A stretch of DNA of 64,000 nucleotides from Bactericera cockerelli (GCA_024516035.1 CM044964.1:29038766-29102765); one strand, 5' to 3'; counted from the stretch's first letter, positions 1 to 11,042 are shown. The notes: generated by a model from the letters alone, not told the origin. A program made the numbers and translations.

Positions 1-970
1 AAGAAAAAATTGTCTTCTCTATTACACGCTCTGTCAGTCATACTATAGGAATTACCATATTTTTACGAGTACGGTTTTCTTAAAGAAATATTATAGAATT
101 AAATTAAAGAATAGGTATTAAAGAAAATATTCTCATTCTGAACGAAAAAGACGGAACATTGTGAAAGAGTATTGTACTCAAACGGTCAAGAGTCACAATA
201 AAATGTTGAATAATGTGACCATTTTATCTAAAAAATGTTGAATAAGAATTAAAACCACTAGAATGGTTTGACACAAGGCGTTCGGCGACGCCAGTTTAAT
301 TTTTTAAGTAATTAAATTCGTGGAAATATTTTAATTGGTATTTGAGGTAAAAGTCTTAAATCTATTTGTTTATTCGTTAAAGTGCATCTAATTATATTGC
401 CAATTTAATAATGGTATTAAATTAATAATAGAAATCACCACTATCCTCTTAATTTTTGTCTAAAAAGGGTCCCATCTGTTTTAGTGGTTCGTTCACTATG
501 AAACATCAAGTTGTGAGTATTCTGGACAGCTGACACGAGTGACCAATCTATTCGTCCCTCACCACAATAGTAATATCAATTCCTCCTAATATTGGCTGTC
601 GATTTGCTGGAACCAGAGATTTGAAATAAATGCAATGGTAGGTACTTAATTTCGTAATGTTCATTTCTCAATGTAATACTAAGTTGTTCATTAAAACTTG
701 TGTGTACTAATCGAATTTCTTACTATAATGTTCTTTAAAAAAAATTCAGGTGTTCTTCTCTTTTAGCACAGATTGTATTTTTTGGGCATATCAGTTCATT
801 TTTTATATTCGTTACAAAAAATTAAGACTAGGGGCCGAATTATAAAATAGAATTACAACTAAGATAAGAAAGACCCTCAAGTTGGACAATTATGAGCTGT
901 GATTGGTTGAAACTTGTTGAAAGGAGTTATGTTTTTTTAATATATTTTTTTTAAGATAAGTTTTTCACAG
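1..970. other. AT-rich intergenic sequence, no gene seen
   Basis: AT-rich sequence with no convincing exon, repeat array or tRNA-like head. It lies upstream of the first alpha-glucosidase copy and may contain its promoter, but I recognise no specific motif. Confidence 0.5.
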
Positions 971-974
971 CCGT

Positions 975-1237
975 TTTATTTCGTAGCCTTGAAACAGGAT
1001 CTGCTGTAGACGCTTGTGGTCTGTTTTAGCCTGCCCTAGTATGCCTCCCCTCTGATGGGTGAGAAGTGACACAATACTTGCATTTAGGTGCTGGTCAACA
1101 CGAGCGCACCCGAAAGTATCACTTTCAAACAACTGTAACCAACTTTTGAATACAAATTTGTCGGTGCGGGGTTCGAACGCAGGACTTCCGCATTGCAAGC
1201 GAGTGCTTAACCACTGAGCTATTCGATCGTTAACATT
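975..1237 (-). mobile_element. tRNA-derived SINE, family D (reverse orientation)
   Basis: On the minus strand it starts with a tRNA-like head (a 'tagctcagtggttaagcactcgc'-type A box, shown here as its complement, and a GGTTCGAAC-type B box near 1170). It ends in a tail containing 'ctgtttcaaggctacgaaat'. Other copies lie at 4610, 7290, 8645 and 17665, which shows that it is dispersed. It is not a tRNA gene because a shared non-tRNA body follows the head in every copy. Confidence 0.75.
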
Positions 1238-1524
1238 TAACTTAATAAGCGCTCTACTTATATAAAAATCGTACTGGTGGCTCAATTTTTCCTATGCTAA
1301 TAGCACATCGTTAGGAATACATACAGAGCCTTAGTACCAAATTATGAATAGGATTATATTTAATCTAGTGGACACTCACTTAAATCGGGCTATAGTACGC
1401 TGTGATTGGTTGAAACTCGAAATCGAGGTCGTGTCAGGCTTACTTTAACTTTAATCCTGTTTCACAATTGGCCCTTAATGTTGTTCAAATACGCCATTTT
1501 CCATTAGTGCTCTTATTATTATTA

Positions 1525-1984
<460 letters not shown>

Positions 1985-2126
1985 TAACCTGAAGATCAGG
2001 TGGTTCGAGTTTCTAGTATGTCAAAATATCAACCGATGGTTTGAGTTAACGTGATTAAAACAAATGTAATATAAGTTCCAACCCAATAACATCAACAAAA
2101 TAACTTGAGATCTCTAATAAAATACC

Positions 2127-2390
2127 ATGGTGTAACGGTTGTGACTACTGCTCGAGTCCAAGATTTCTGAGTTCGTATCCCCGGTCGAAGCAGATTTTTC
2201 ACACAGAAAATTTGTCCCTCCGATAATGTAGGCTGGCATTTCCGGCCCCATCTGGTGGGAAAGATAAATTGGGTAGCTGGTACGATTCCTATCGAATGGT
2301 GGAGTAAAACCCCCGTCTAATCCAGGGTTAAATCAATAGATCGTTGCGTTAGGAGGGCTGTTACAGCGTAAAAAAATGTGCCAAACCAAA
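2127..2390 (+). mobile_element. tRNA-derived SINE, family E
   Basis: The head reads 'tggtgtaacggttgtgactactgc' and has a B-box-like segment. The body contains 'ggctggcatttccggcccc'. Copies lie at 12002 (-), 15523 (+), 40625 (-) and 62585 (-). It sits in intron 1 of maltase copy 1. Confidence 0.65.
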
Positions 2391-2785
2391 ACCTCAACAT
2401 GATTTGAAAACGTCGACCCTGCTTGAGCGGGATAAGACGGAGTAAAGAAAACTTTCCTTAGATAAGAAAGTAAAAAGCCAAGGGATACCTTTCTGGATTA
2501 ATAGTTTATATCTATAATACAATAACTCTCTATTGAAGTAAACCATTAGGCGGAAGGTAATCCATAGATACAAATTTTAAAATGCATTTATGTTTACATA
2601 GCTATAAATTTTAATTACTATAATTTGATCTGTATTAAGAATCCAATTTGGAAAAAAGTAAAAAAATAAGGACAACTTCGATACAAATTATTAATTAAAT
2701 GTAGAAAAAACGGCTTTTCATTGCCTTGAGAAATCTAGCGTTGAGTCGTAATTTTCAAAGATCTCAATTGGCACTTTTACATTGA

Positions 2786-2945
2786 AGCAATCCAGAGTTG
2801 GTCATATGGCAGGTTTTTTTCGCCATTCTCACGTGCCATATTCAAGTCGCCCATGGATGGACTTTGGCTACGACAATCTCCGATTTCGGAATCGACCTTG
2901 TTGGCAACCAAGGATCGGAATCTCTGGCGGAAATAAAACTATGGT
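2786..2945 (+). pseudogene. Decayed exon 2 of maltase copy 1
   Basis: The stretch around 2840-2880 is nearly identical to exon 2 of the paralogue (22112-22291) over 'caagtcgcccatgg' and 'ggactttggctacgac'. Single-base insertions ('catggatggac', 'cgacaatctcc') and degraded flanks break the frame. No acceptor or donor in the right phase remains. This exon would normally encode the second beta-alpha unit of the barrel. Confidence 0.75.
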
Positions 2946-3371
2946 GCATTTTTTTCGATATATATATTTTACGGCCACGTCTTGTTTCGTGGGGACACCC
3001 AAGAATACCTCTGATGTTGCCATGCTGTCGCCATTTCAATCGCCATGTGACTTTGCTAGACATCCGATTCATTAGACTGTTCGTCATCACGATTCAGGAA
3101 TGTGGCGGAATGAAAATGTCAGTTTTAATTAATTTGAAAAATGATTGATTTATTTTAAGAAATCCAATTTTGGACATAATGTGCAAAATAAGGTCTACGA
3201 CTGCCGTACAAGATTTCTGTGAATCTAGAGTAAAACGCAAATTCTACCAATGAAAGAATTTGAAGAAAGGAAGGCATCCAGCAATATTTGAAAATATGTA
3301 ACAAATGCCAGTATATGCAATGGAACAATCACGAGAAGTACTGTTCATATATTGGCAGTGATTTTTGGTTG

Positions 3372-3522
3372 TTCAGGATGAACTGATTCGGACTTCACAC
3401 CAAACCATACCAAGGACCAGCACATTGGTTCCAAGTTTGTGCAAATCCACCCCTATCACTGACTACTTGTGGAACAAGAGACTCAAACTGGTGAAAGATG
3501 TGCCAGCCCAACAACTGGGTAA
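3372..3522 (+). pseudogene. Decayed exon 3 of maltase copy 1
   Basis: It resembles exon 3 of the paralogue (23449-23603): remnants of 'accaaaccataccaaggaccagcac' (region I, PNHT) and 'atccacccctatcactgactac', and the terminal 'caactgg|gtaaga' donor. Indels disrupt the frame. The exon end and donor then seed the 25-bp tandem array that follows. Confidence 0.75.
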
Positions 3523-4275
3523 GATTTTGTGACACAAACGTAGGGAAAAAGATTATTTACCATAACAACTGGGTAAGATTTATGTACCAAACAACTGGGT
3601 AAGATTTATGTACTAAACAACTGGGTAAGATTTATGTACCAAACAACTGGGTAAGACTTATGTACCAAACAACTGGGTAAGATTTACGTACTAAACAACA
3701 GGGTAAGATTTATGTACTAAGCAACAGAGTAAGATTTATGTACCAAACAATTGGGTAAGACTTATGTACCAAACAACTGGGTAAGATTTTTATCTGTCGT
3801 ATGGCTTTATTATCGTATGGCTTTATTACACATCTCAAAGTGAGAAGACATATAATAATAATAATAATAGAATAATAATATTATCGCCTTATTTATACTG
3901 CCCGATTAGGACTATTAAAGTCCCAATTATTCCAGCAGTAAGCCCAAGACATATTATTATGTGGTAAAAATCCCAAATAGGAGGATAACTTGTCATGTCC
4001 CGGCTGGGTTTCGAACCCACGACCTCTGGAAACTGTGGATTCATGGAGAGCCGCCTATACCACTGAGCTACCGGGACATATGTAATAACTTGATCAGGAA
4101 ATCTGATGGCAGTGATTGTCTGATAGTCAAAATTGTCAGTACTTTAGCCGCATGTCAATGTGTTGCCCAGGGTGAACCACGAGGAGGCGTACTAACATTT
4201 CACCCCTTTTATGGGTAAGATTTATGTACCAAACAACTGGGTAAGATTTATGCCAACTGGGTAAGATTTATACAC
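3512..4275 (+). repeat. Tandem array of exon 3 end plus donor, about 25-bp unit, split by a SINE
   Basis: The unit is the last codons of exon 3 plus the donor and intron start: 'caactgggtaagatttatg' plus about 6 bp. About ten copies run from 3512 to 3790 and two or three more from 4205 to 4272. A family C SINE (3882-4083) inserted inside the array. Every copy keeps TGG|GTAAGA. Confidence 0.9.
3882..4083 (-). mobile_element. tRNA-derived SINE, family C (reverse)
   Basis: Its minus strand reads 'gtcccggtagctcagtggta', then 'gggttcgaaacccagccggg' (B box and acceptor-stem complement), followed by the body 'tcctcc..ttgggatttttaccacataataat' and a tail ending 'ggcagtataaataaggcga' plus ATT repeats. 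It is dispersed in at least ten copies here. The tRNA-like head even retains a pairable TCCCGG/CCGGGA acceptor stem, but the constant body identifies it as a SINE. Confidence 0.85.
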
Positions 4276-4609
4276 ACCACAGCACAGACTGCGTAAAATA
4301 AAGTTAAAATTACAAAAAAATCTTTGTCAAATATTGTCAAGAATCTCATATTTACTTGGTGAATAAAGGTGTTATGCACAGAGATTTTAAAAAAAGTACT
4401 GTCAAGAATTGCATATTTACTCAGTGAAAAATTACAAAAATCATTTTCAAGAGCAAAAAATTGGGTTTTAACACAAACCCAGTTCTCCATAATCACAGCT
4501 GTGGCAACAAGATTGAGAGGCACAAGAATAAAGATTCTACACAACAGAAGATGGAGCAATTAATTATCTGATTTGTATTTGAAAAAAAGTACGTAAAAAG
4601 TTAAAAAAG
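4276..4609. other. Intron sequence, nothing recognised
   Basis: Intron 3 of maltase copy 1 after the tandem array. Short internal duplications ('aattgcatatttactcagtgaa') are visible, but no gene or known element. Confidence 0.4.
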
Positions 4610-4890
4610 AGCCCACGAATAGCTCAGTGGTTAAGCACTCGCTAGCCATGCGGAAGGTCCTGGGTTTGAACCCCCGCGCCGACAAAAAATTGTATTCAAA
4701 ACTCGGTTACAGTTGTTTGTAAGGGATACCATCCGGTCACTTCTTCCAGCACCTAAATGGGAAGTACTGTGTCACTTCTCGCCCATCAGAGGGGAGGCAC
4801 ACTACAGGATGGGCAGGCTACAACACAGACCAAAAGCGTCTACAGTAGCTCCTGTTTCAATTCTTCGAAATAAAAAAGGCTGTAAAACAA
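4610..4890 (+). mobile_element. tRNA-derived SINE, family D
   Basis: Forward copy. The head is 'gaatagctcagtggttaagc' with a B box 'gggtttgaacccc'. The body contains 'cttctcgcccatcagagggg' and ends near 'tacgaaataaaaaaggctg'. Confidence 0.8.
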
Positions 4891-4913
4891 TCATCTGTTC
4901 TTTAAATATAATT

Positions 4914-5172
4914 ATACTAGCCGTTTGCCCGTGCTTTGCAACGGGACTAAATTTCAAATTTACTAAGGCATGGCCGTACTGCTGGACAGCAATGCCTTTT
5001 TGAACTTTTCATAATTTTTCTGGACAAAGCGATAATGGTTTTGGGGGGGTCAATTCTGAGATATTTTTCGCTATCTCTTACCGTTTTGGCTAAACAACTC
5101 CGGACAAACAAACATAGGTAGGTAGGTAGGTAGGTACCTAGTCCTTTTTTCTGTTTTATATATAGAGATTTA
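4914..5172 (+). mobile_element. Dispersed repeat starting 'actagccgtttgcccgtgct'
   Basis: It runs from 'actagccgtttgcccgtgct' to 'gttttatatatagagattt', with a short TAGG microsatellite near 5120. An inverted copy lies at 27940-28165. Related segments with 'gcgggctgtcgcccgctttg' occur at 57487 and 61195-61445 and in reverse at 21800-22050. The superfamily is not assigned. Confidence 0.6.
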
Positions 5173-5281
5173 TCAGCCTTGTGATATTAAAATAAAACAT
5201 AGGCTCTTTATGAGTAAAAGTGTACGAAAAAAAAAATTCGCTTTCAATTCAAAGTAAAGAAGTCATCATTTAATTTTTCAG

Positions 5282-5407
5282 CTGTCCTGTTTCGGAGGAC
5301 CGGCCTGGACTTGGAACGAGAGGAGACAGCAATACTACTACCATGCCTTCGCCCCTCAGCAGCCTGACCTTAACTTCAACAACGAGAGGGTCATTGTGGA
5401 GCTGGAG
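5282..5407 (+). CDS. Maltase copy 1, exon 4
   Basis: 42 codons between a TTTTTCAG acceptor and GTCAGT. They encode [20 protein letters not shown] and PQQPDLNFNN, the conserved barrel segment ahead of the nucleophile. Length and phase (0/0) are identical to exon 4 of the paralogue. Confidence 0.9.
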
Positions 5408-6290
5408 GTCAGTTAGGAGATGACTAGATGGTTTCGATAACTAGTTCGATGACTAGATGGTTTCGATAACTAGTTCGATGAATAAATGGTTTCGATAACT
5501 AGTTTGATGACTAGATGGTTTCAATAAATAGTTCGATGACTAGATGGTTTTGATAACTAGTTCGATGACTAGATGGTTTCGATAACTAGTTAGATAAATA
5601 AATGGTTTCGATAACTAGTTCGATAATTAAATGGTTTCGATAACTAGTTCGATGAATAAATAGTTTCGATAACTAGTTCGATGACTAAATGTTTTTGATG
5701 ACTAGTTCGATAACTAAATGGTTTCGATAACTAGTTCGATGAATAAATGGTTTCGATAACTAGTTAGATAAATAAATGGTTTCGATAACTAGTTCGATGA
5801 ATAAATGGTTTCGATAACTAGTTCAATAACTAGATGGTTTCGATAACTAGTTCGATAACTAGATGGTTTTGATAACTAGTTCGATGACTAGATGGTTTCG
5901 ATAACTAGTTTGATAACTAAATGGTTTTGATGACTAGTTCGATGAATAAATGGTTTTGATAACTAGTTCGTTGAATAAATGGTTTCGATAACTAGTTTGT
6001 TGACTAGATGGTTTCGATAACTAGTTCGATGACTAGATGGTTTCGATAACTAGTTCGATGAATAAATGGTTTCGATAACTAGTTCGAAGACTAGATGGTT
6101 TCGATAACTAGTTAGATAAATAAATGGTTTCGATAACTAGTTCGATGAATAAATGGTTTCGATAACTAGTTCGATGAATAAATGGTTTCGATAACTAGAT
6201 CGTTCCGATAACAAGTTCAATGACAAGATCGTTTCGATAACTAGTTCGATGACAAGATCGTTTCGATAACTCGATGGTTTCGATTGATCA
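5408..6290 (+). repeat. Tandem array in intron 4, about 28-bp unit
   Basis: About 30 copies of a unit built on 'gatggtttcgataactagtt' plus 'cgatgacta' or 'cgatgaataa'. It begins a few bases inside the donor of exon 4 and runs to the branch region of exon 5, so it fills the whole intron. Unlike the other arrays it carries no exon sequence. Confidence 0.95.
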
Positions 6291-6324
6291 CTCATTTCCC
6301 ACCTCTTCGGTCCCCTCTCATCAG

Positions 6325-6563
6325 AACGTCCTCAAGTTCTGGCTGGACTACGGGGTCGATGGCTTCCGCTACGACTCTGTCCCCTTCCTGGTCGAGGACC
6401 CCAGATTCCTGGACGAGCCACCCAGTGGCAGCGAGGACTTCGAACCCACGGACCACGACTCCCTGAGCCACAACTTCACCATGGACCAGCCCGGCACGTA
6501 CGAGGTCATCTACCGGACGCGCCGGCTGCTGGATGAGTACAAGCTGACGGATGGTCAAACCAG
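6325..6563 (+). CDS. Maltase copy 1, exon 5 (catalytic nucleophile)
   Basis: Acceptor TCATCAG and donor CAG|GTGATA. It encodes LKFWLDYGVDGFRYDSVPFL, which is GH13 region II with the nucleophilic Asp, then EFEPTDHD-like loop residues and KLTDGQTR. It is 239 nt against 242 in the paralogue. Confidence 0.9.
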
Positions 6564-6804
6564 GTGATATTTTTTTAACACTTTGTACGCCACGTCGCTC
6601 AATATGAGCGACAGCGAAAAATAAAGTCAACTAAAATACAAAGACAGAGGTAACAAAGTGTCTCTCAATATGAGCGACGTGGCCCCCCATGAAAAACAAA
6701 CTTGCTGGGGGCCACGTCACACATATTGAGAGACAATCTTTTGTATCGTGGCCTCAGGGGAAAATCACGATTTTGGGCTTGGCGTACAAAGTGTAGATAA
6801 TAAT

Positions 6805-7080
6805 AATATCGCCTGGGGACTATAAACAGGGAGTATAGACCAGCGGTCTGGCTGGGGACTATAAACATGGAGTAGACCAGCGGTCTGGCTGGGGGACTAT
6901 AAACAGGGAGTAGACCAGCAGTCTGGCTGGGGGACTATAAACAATGAGTAGAAAAGCATTGGCTTGGTTCTGGGGGCCCTTGTCAATTATTAGCCTCCTG
7001 GTATAGACAGTGGTAGAAGTGCTAAGTCATTACTCCACTGTCTGGCTACCATCGTTCACGATGACGCCACCCTATGATGA
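6805..7080 (+). repeat. Dispersed repeat with internal tandem 'gactataaacagggagtaga'
   Basis: About four tandem units of 'ctgggg-actataaacagggagtagaccagc' are followed by a body containing 'cttggttctgggggcccttg' and 'ccatcgttcacgatgacg'. Single-unit copies with the same body lie at 29040-29210 and 59670-59845, so the tandem expansion is specific to this copy. Confidence 0.7.
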
Positions 7081-7277
7081 ATATCGCCTTATTTATACTG
7101 CCCGATAAAGACTATTAAAGTCCCATTATTCCAGCAGTAACCCTAAGACATATTATTATGTGGTAAAAATCTCAAATGGGAGGATAACTTGTCATGTCCG
7201 GGCTAGGTTTCGAACCCACGACCTCTGGAACCTGTGGATTCACAGAGAGCCGCCTTTACCACTGAGCTACCGGGACG
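7081..7277 (-). mobile_element. tRNA-derived SINE, family C (reverse)
   Basis: Full-length reverse copy. The head complement 'gctaccgggac' lies at 7266 and the tail (TATT repeat side) at 7081. Confidence 0.85.
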
Positions 7278-7289
7278 TGTTTCACCGCC

Positions 7290-7500
7290 TTTTTTTTAAT
7301 TTCGTAGCCATGAAAAAGGAGCTACTGTAGACTCTTGTGGTTTGTGTTGTAGCCTGCCCATCCCGTAGTATGCCTCCCCTGTGGTGGGCGAGAAGTGACA
7401 CAATACTTCCCAATTAGGTGCTGGGTCAACACGAGCGCACCGGAAGGTATCCCTTACAAACAATATTGTAACCAAATTAAGAATACATTAAGAATTGCCA
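7290..7500 (-). mobile_element. tRNA-derived SINE, family D (reverse, head truncated)
   Basis: Shares 'tttcgtagccatgaaa' through 'ggtatcccttacaaaca' with the copies at 975 and 4610. The tRNA-like head is missing at the 7500 side. Confidence 0.7.
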
Positions 7501-7512
7501 ACGAAGAGAGTC

Positions 7513-7727
7513 TAATAATAATGACACTTCTTTGAGCATTAACCAGGCGAGGTTAATGCTCAAAGCATTTTCTACCATCTAACCCTCAGAGTCTTATTAT
7601 TATGTGGTCACAAACTCAAAATAATGAGGAAATATTCATGCACTGTCTGGGATTCGAACCAACAGATCCCTGCGCTACCTCGATTACCAGACTAGCGCCT
7701 TAACCACTTGACTACCACTGCAAGTCC
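7513..7727 (-). mobile_element. tRNA-derived SINE, family B (reverse)
   Basis: The minus strand begins with a tRNA-like head ('agtcaagtggttaaggcgct' and a 'ggttcgaatccca' B box) and has the body 'atgaatatttcctcattatt' and 'gaggttaggtggtagaaaatg'. The tail ends at 'ttccactaaag..tattattatt'. Family members lie at 8407, 9752, 15717, 35548, 36180, 40866 and 57783. Confidence 0.85.
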
Positions 7728-7964
7728 ATTAAAAGGCTAGAAGACTTTCTTATTTATTTTATTTCTCTTGAAAAAGTATTAGTTATTATTATTTGTCTAA
7801 TGATATTATTGTAGATATTTGTAAGGAAGCATATTATTATTGTGACTTGCGCCACTGGTTCTCCCTGGACTGTATTGCTTCGTATTACACTTGACCACCA
7901 GTGCATTTTTACCACCCGAGACTGTGGGAAAGTAAATACAAGAGAGTAGAATGAGATGGTTTGG

Positions 7965-8160
7965 GCATGTTATTATTATTATTATACAATGCTTTATTAG
8001 GTGTAAATGGACATTATGTACATACAAATAAATATTTTAACAATTGAAAAAATGGAAACAATATATACAATAAAAATGAAAAAGAATAGAAAATATATAA
8101 AAACATAAGTCCTAACTAAAGGGTGGTGTTATTGCCTATGGCAATCTCTTCCACCCAACC
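7965..8160 (-). mobile_element. LINE-type 3' tail (reverse)
   Basis: Reverse copy of the 'gggtggaagagattgcc ... aataaag' tail, ending in ATT repeats at the 7970 side. Confidence 0.7.
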
Positions 8161-8164
8161 CTTG

Positions 8165-8369
8165 AGAGGAGAGGAGAGATGAGAGGTACGTGGGTAAAAA
8201 AGTAGAGGGAATGGATATAGAAGGGAAGAGAAAGAGAGGGAGACCAAAGTTGAGATGGAAGGACATGGTTCAGGAAGATATGAGAGAGAAAGGCTGGAGG
8301 CAAGAGGAAGCATTAGACAGGAAGCTGTGGCGGGGTAGAATTAGAGAAGGGAACGCCGACCCCAAATAA
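8165..8369 (+). mobile_element. LINE reverse transcriptase C-terminal fragment
   Basis: In the frame of 8223 it reads GKRKRGRPKLRWKDMV, then a QEDMREKGW and EEALDRKLWR stretch, and ends with ADPK and a TAA at 8367. This is the typical very C-terminal tail (RGRP..RW.D.V..D) of animal non-LTR retrotransposon polyproteins. It is only about 50 codons, with stops upstream. Immediately downstream, 'attgggaaaaggtgagtgaaa' recurs in reverse near 9340, marking a second 3' end. Confidence 0.7.
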
Positions 8370-8406
8370 AATTGGGAAAAGGTGAGTGAAAGAAGAAGAA
8401 GAAGAT

Positions 8407-8622
8407 GTGTGCACTGGTAGTCAAGTGGTTAACGCGCTAGTCCGGTAATCCAGGTAGCGTAGGGGTCCGTTGTTTCGAATCCCAACCAGTGCACGAATTT
8501 TTCCTCAATAATTTGAGTTTGTGACCACATAATAATATGACTCTGAAGGTTAGGTGGTAGAAAATGCTTTGGACATTAACCTCGCCTGGTGGTTTTACCT
8601 TCCACTAAAGAGTATTATTATT
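8407..8622 (+). mobile_element. tRNA-derived SINE, family B
   Basis: Forward full-length copy, from 'cactggtagtcaagtggtta' to 'ttccactaaagagtattatt'. Confidence 0.85.
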
Positions 8623-8644
8623 ATAAGAATACTCTCTTGTCTCT

Positions 8645-8762
8645 CTCTTCTCGCCCATCAGAGGGGAGGCATACTACGGGATGAGCAGGCTACAACACAG
8701 ACCACAAGCGTCTACAGTAGCTCCTGTTTCATGGCTACGAAATAAAAAAGGCTGTGAAACAC
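8645..8762 (+). mobile_element. SINE family D, 3' part
   Basis: Contains 'ctcgcccatcagagggg' to 'acgaaataaaaaaggctgtg', the 3' half of the 4610 copy. It directly precedes a poly-A/T tract and the acceptor of exon 6. Confidence 0.7.
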
Positions 8763-8840
8763 TCATCTTTTTTTTTAAAAAAAAAGAAAAAAAAAAAAAG
8801 AAGAGGCTGTGTGAGGTTAACGTGGCTGTTTTGCTTCCAG

Positions 8841-9042
8841 GATCTTCTTCGCCGAGTGCTACTCGCTCAGCACAGAGAATCTGATGCGGTACTACGGCAC
8901 TGAGAAGAGACGCGGGGCGCACTTCCCGTTCAACTTCCTGCCCATCTCCATGCTGACCCGGCAGAGCTCGGCAGAGGACTTTGTGGGCGTGGTCATGACC
9001 TGGCAGAACCACCTGCCCGAGCACATGTGGGGCAACTGGGTG
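8841..9042 (+). CDS. Maltase copy 1, exon 6 (acid/base Glu)
   Basis: Acceptor TTCCAG and donor GTG|GTGAGT. It encodes IFFAECYSLSTENLMRYYG (region III; the Glu of AEC is the general acid/base), HFPFNFLP and HMWGNWV. The phases match the paralogue. Confidence 0.9.
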
Positions 9043-9056
9043 GTGAGTGGTCAATG

Positions 9057-9235
9057 AGTTGGGTGGAAGAGATTGCCACAGGCAATAACCCCGCCCTCTA
9101 GGTAGGACATTATTGTTATTTTCTTTCTTTTTTTATTTATTTATTTTGTCATTTCTTTGTTTGTTTTTTTTTTCTTTTCTTAATTTTATACTGTTACCTG
9201 TACTTTGTCCTCCTAATAAAGCTTAAAAAAAAAAT
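9057..9235 (+). mobile_element. LINE-type 3' tail
   Basis: Forward copy 'gggtggaagagattgccaca', then an AT-rich body and 'aataaagctt'. A truncated second copy follows at 9255-9310. Confidence 0.7.
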
Positions 9236-9311
9236 AAAAAATTGGGCTAACAGAATTGAGTGGAAGAGATTGCCAAAGGCAATAACCCCGCCTTTTAGTT
9301 AGGACATATAT

Positions 9312-9465
9312 TATGTATCTTCTTCTTCTTCTTCTTTCACTTTGCCTTTTCCCAAACCTACTTGGGGTCGGCATTTGTTCCATGAAACATTTCCTTCCAT
9401 ATCTTTCTATTTAGTCCATATCTTTCTATTTCCTTCCATATCTTTCTATCTTCACTTTTTTCTCT
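9312..9465 (-). mobile_element. LINE 3' end fragment (reverse)
   Basis: Its reverse complement ('gccgaccccaagtaggtttg', then 'ggaaaaggcaaagtgaaag') matches the sequence after the LINE stop codon at 8350-8400. It is followed by 'ttccatatctttctatttag' repeats. Confidence 0.5.
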
Positions 9466-9564
9466 TTTTACTTCTCTTATATTGTATACTAATTTGTAAT
9501 TATCTGTGTTGTGTATATGTCCAATTAAAAAAGTGTTAAATAATTATAATCATAAGAAAGTTGT

Positions 9565-9750
9565 CAGGAAGAGATCGCCACAGGCAATAACCCCGCCCTA
9601 TTGTTAGGACATCTGTAGATATTTTATGTATGTTGTTTATTTTTTTCTTGTTTAGATTCATACTGTCAAATTTGTATATAAATTTTTACCATTATTTGTT
9701 TGTACATTATGGACTTTTAATAGAGACTTTAATAATAATAATAATAATAA
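9565..9750 (+). mobile_element. LINE-type 3' tail
   Basis: Forward copy: 'aggaagagatcgccacaggc', AT-rich body, AAT repeats at 9730-9750. Confidence 0.65.
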
Positions 9751-9751
9751 T

Positions 9752-9910
9752 TGTTATGAATCCCACCGGATGCTTGAATTTTTCCTCATTCATGTCAGTA
9801 TATGACCACATTGACCACATAGTAAGAGGACTCTGAGGGTTAGATGGTAGAAAATGCTTTGAGCAATAACCTCGCCTGGTGGTTACCTTCCGCCAAAGAG
9901 TATTATTATA
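9752..9910 (+). mobile_element. SINE family B, head-truncated
   Basis: Starts within the body ('gaatttttcctcattcatg') and runs to 'ttccgccaaagagtattatt'. Confidence 0.65.
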
Positions 9911-10290
9911 ATATTATAAAATCGAACAAATGCTACTCTCGATCATAAAACACTGCCTGACTAGGACTCATAAGTTAAAGGACTACCTAATAAGTTTAAA
10001 TTTATCATATTTGTGTTAATCACTTCCATACTCAAACTCGCTTTTACTAAACCTTCGCTGAACCCGGGACTTGAACCACCGACCGCCAGGTTACCGATCT
10101 ATCGATCAACAATTTTCCCCCTAAAAGTACAACAGATATTGTACTTCAAGTTGATTTTCAATCTCTTTATCTCTATTAAAGAAGTTTTTCCTCCTTTCTA
10201 TCCACAGGCCTGAAGACCATTCTGTGTCAAAAAAAAGTTGATTTTCAATGAAAAAAACTGTAAAATGAAATTAAATACATTCCTTCCAAC

Positions 10291-10436
10291 CGACCTCAGT
10301 AGCTTGATCGATAAGGCGGCGGACTTGTAATCTGGAGGTCCGTGGTTCAAGTCCCGGTTTCAGCGTAGATTTAGTAAAGCGAGTTTGAGTAGTTGTGATA
10401 TCACGAAACTGATTGGCACAAATATGATAACTTTTT
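10291..10436 (+). mobile_element. tRNA-derived SINE, family A
   Basis: The head is 'cctcagtagcttgatcgata' with A and B boxes ('ggttcaagtcccgg'). The body is 'gatttagtaaagcgagtttg' and the tail 'aacacaaatatgataac'. Further copies lie at 10924, 11061, 12437, 27828, 34423, 41741 and 47554, all forward. Confidence 0.85.
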
Positions 10437-10471
10437 TTAACTTTAAAATACATTCCTTCCTCGTTTCTCAG

Positions 10472-10727
10472 ATCGGCAATCACGATCAGAAGCGGGCGGC
10501 GACCCGATTCGACCCGACGCTCATCGACGGGCTCAACATGCTCTCTTTCATCCTGCCGGGCACGACCATCACCTACAATGGTGACGAGCTAGGCATGGAG
10601 GACTCCTTCATCCGCTGGGACCAGTCCGTGGACCCTCAGGCACTCAGTGTGGGACCGAAGAGGTACGAGCAGTTCAGTCGCGACTTCTGCCGGAGCCCTT
10701 TCCAGTGGGACGCCAGTATCAATGCAG
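10472..10727 (+). CDS. Maltase copy 1, exon 7 (GNHDQK motif, converted 3' part)
   Basis: Acceptor TTTCTCAG and donor GCAG|GTGAGG; 256 nt, the same as the paralogue. It encodes GNHDQKRAATRF (region IV; His and Asp of the active site), [11 protein letters not shown] and [12 protein letters not shown]. The last 151 bp are almost identical to exon 7 of the paralogue, while the first 94 bp are only about 70% identical (see findings). Confidence 0.9.
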
Positions 10728-10923
10728 GTGAGGGGCAGTGGCGCGTAGGAAGGGGGTTGGTTTTGGGGACACAATCCCCACCCCCCCCCCTCGAAATTTT
10801 CAAGAAACCCCTGCAAAATACATACGATAGAATATACGTAGTCTCTTTCGTCTCTTTTCGGAGAGTAGAAAGTGTTTATGGAAAGGGGCACCAGTTCTCG
10901 TTCTATCACTGAAGTTAAGCAAT

Positions 10924-11042
10924 CCGACCTCAGTAGCTTGATCGACTCTAAGTCGATGGTTCGAGTCCCGAGTTCAGCAAAGATTTAGTAAAGTGAGTTT
11001 GAATAGTTGTAACATCACGAAACTATTAACTTTTTTAACTCA
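10924..11042 (+). mobile_element. tRNA-derived SINE, family A (internal deletion)
   Basis: Same head and body as 10291 but lacks the segment between the A and B boxes. Confidence 0.75.

Noticed and set aside
8674..9054. Minus-strand open frame of 126 codons
   Set aside because: Antisense to maltase exon 6 and a SINE; no family features.
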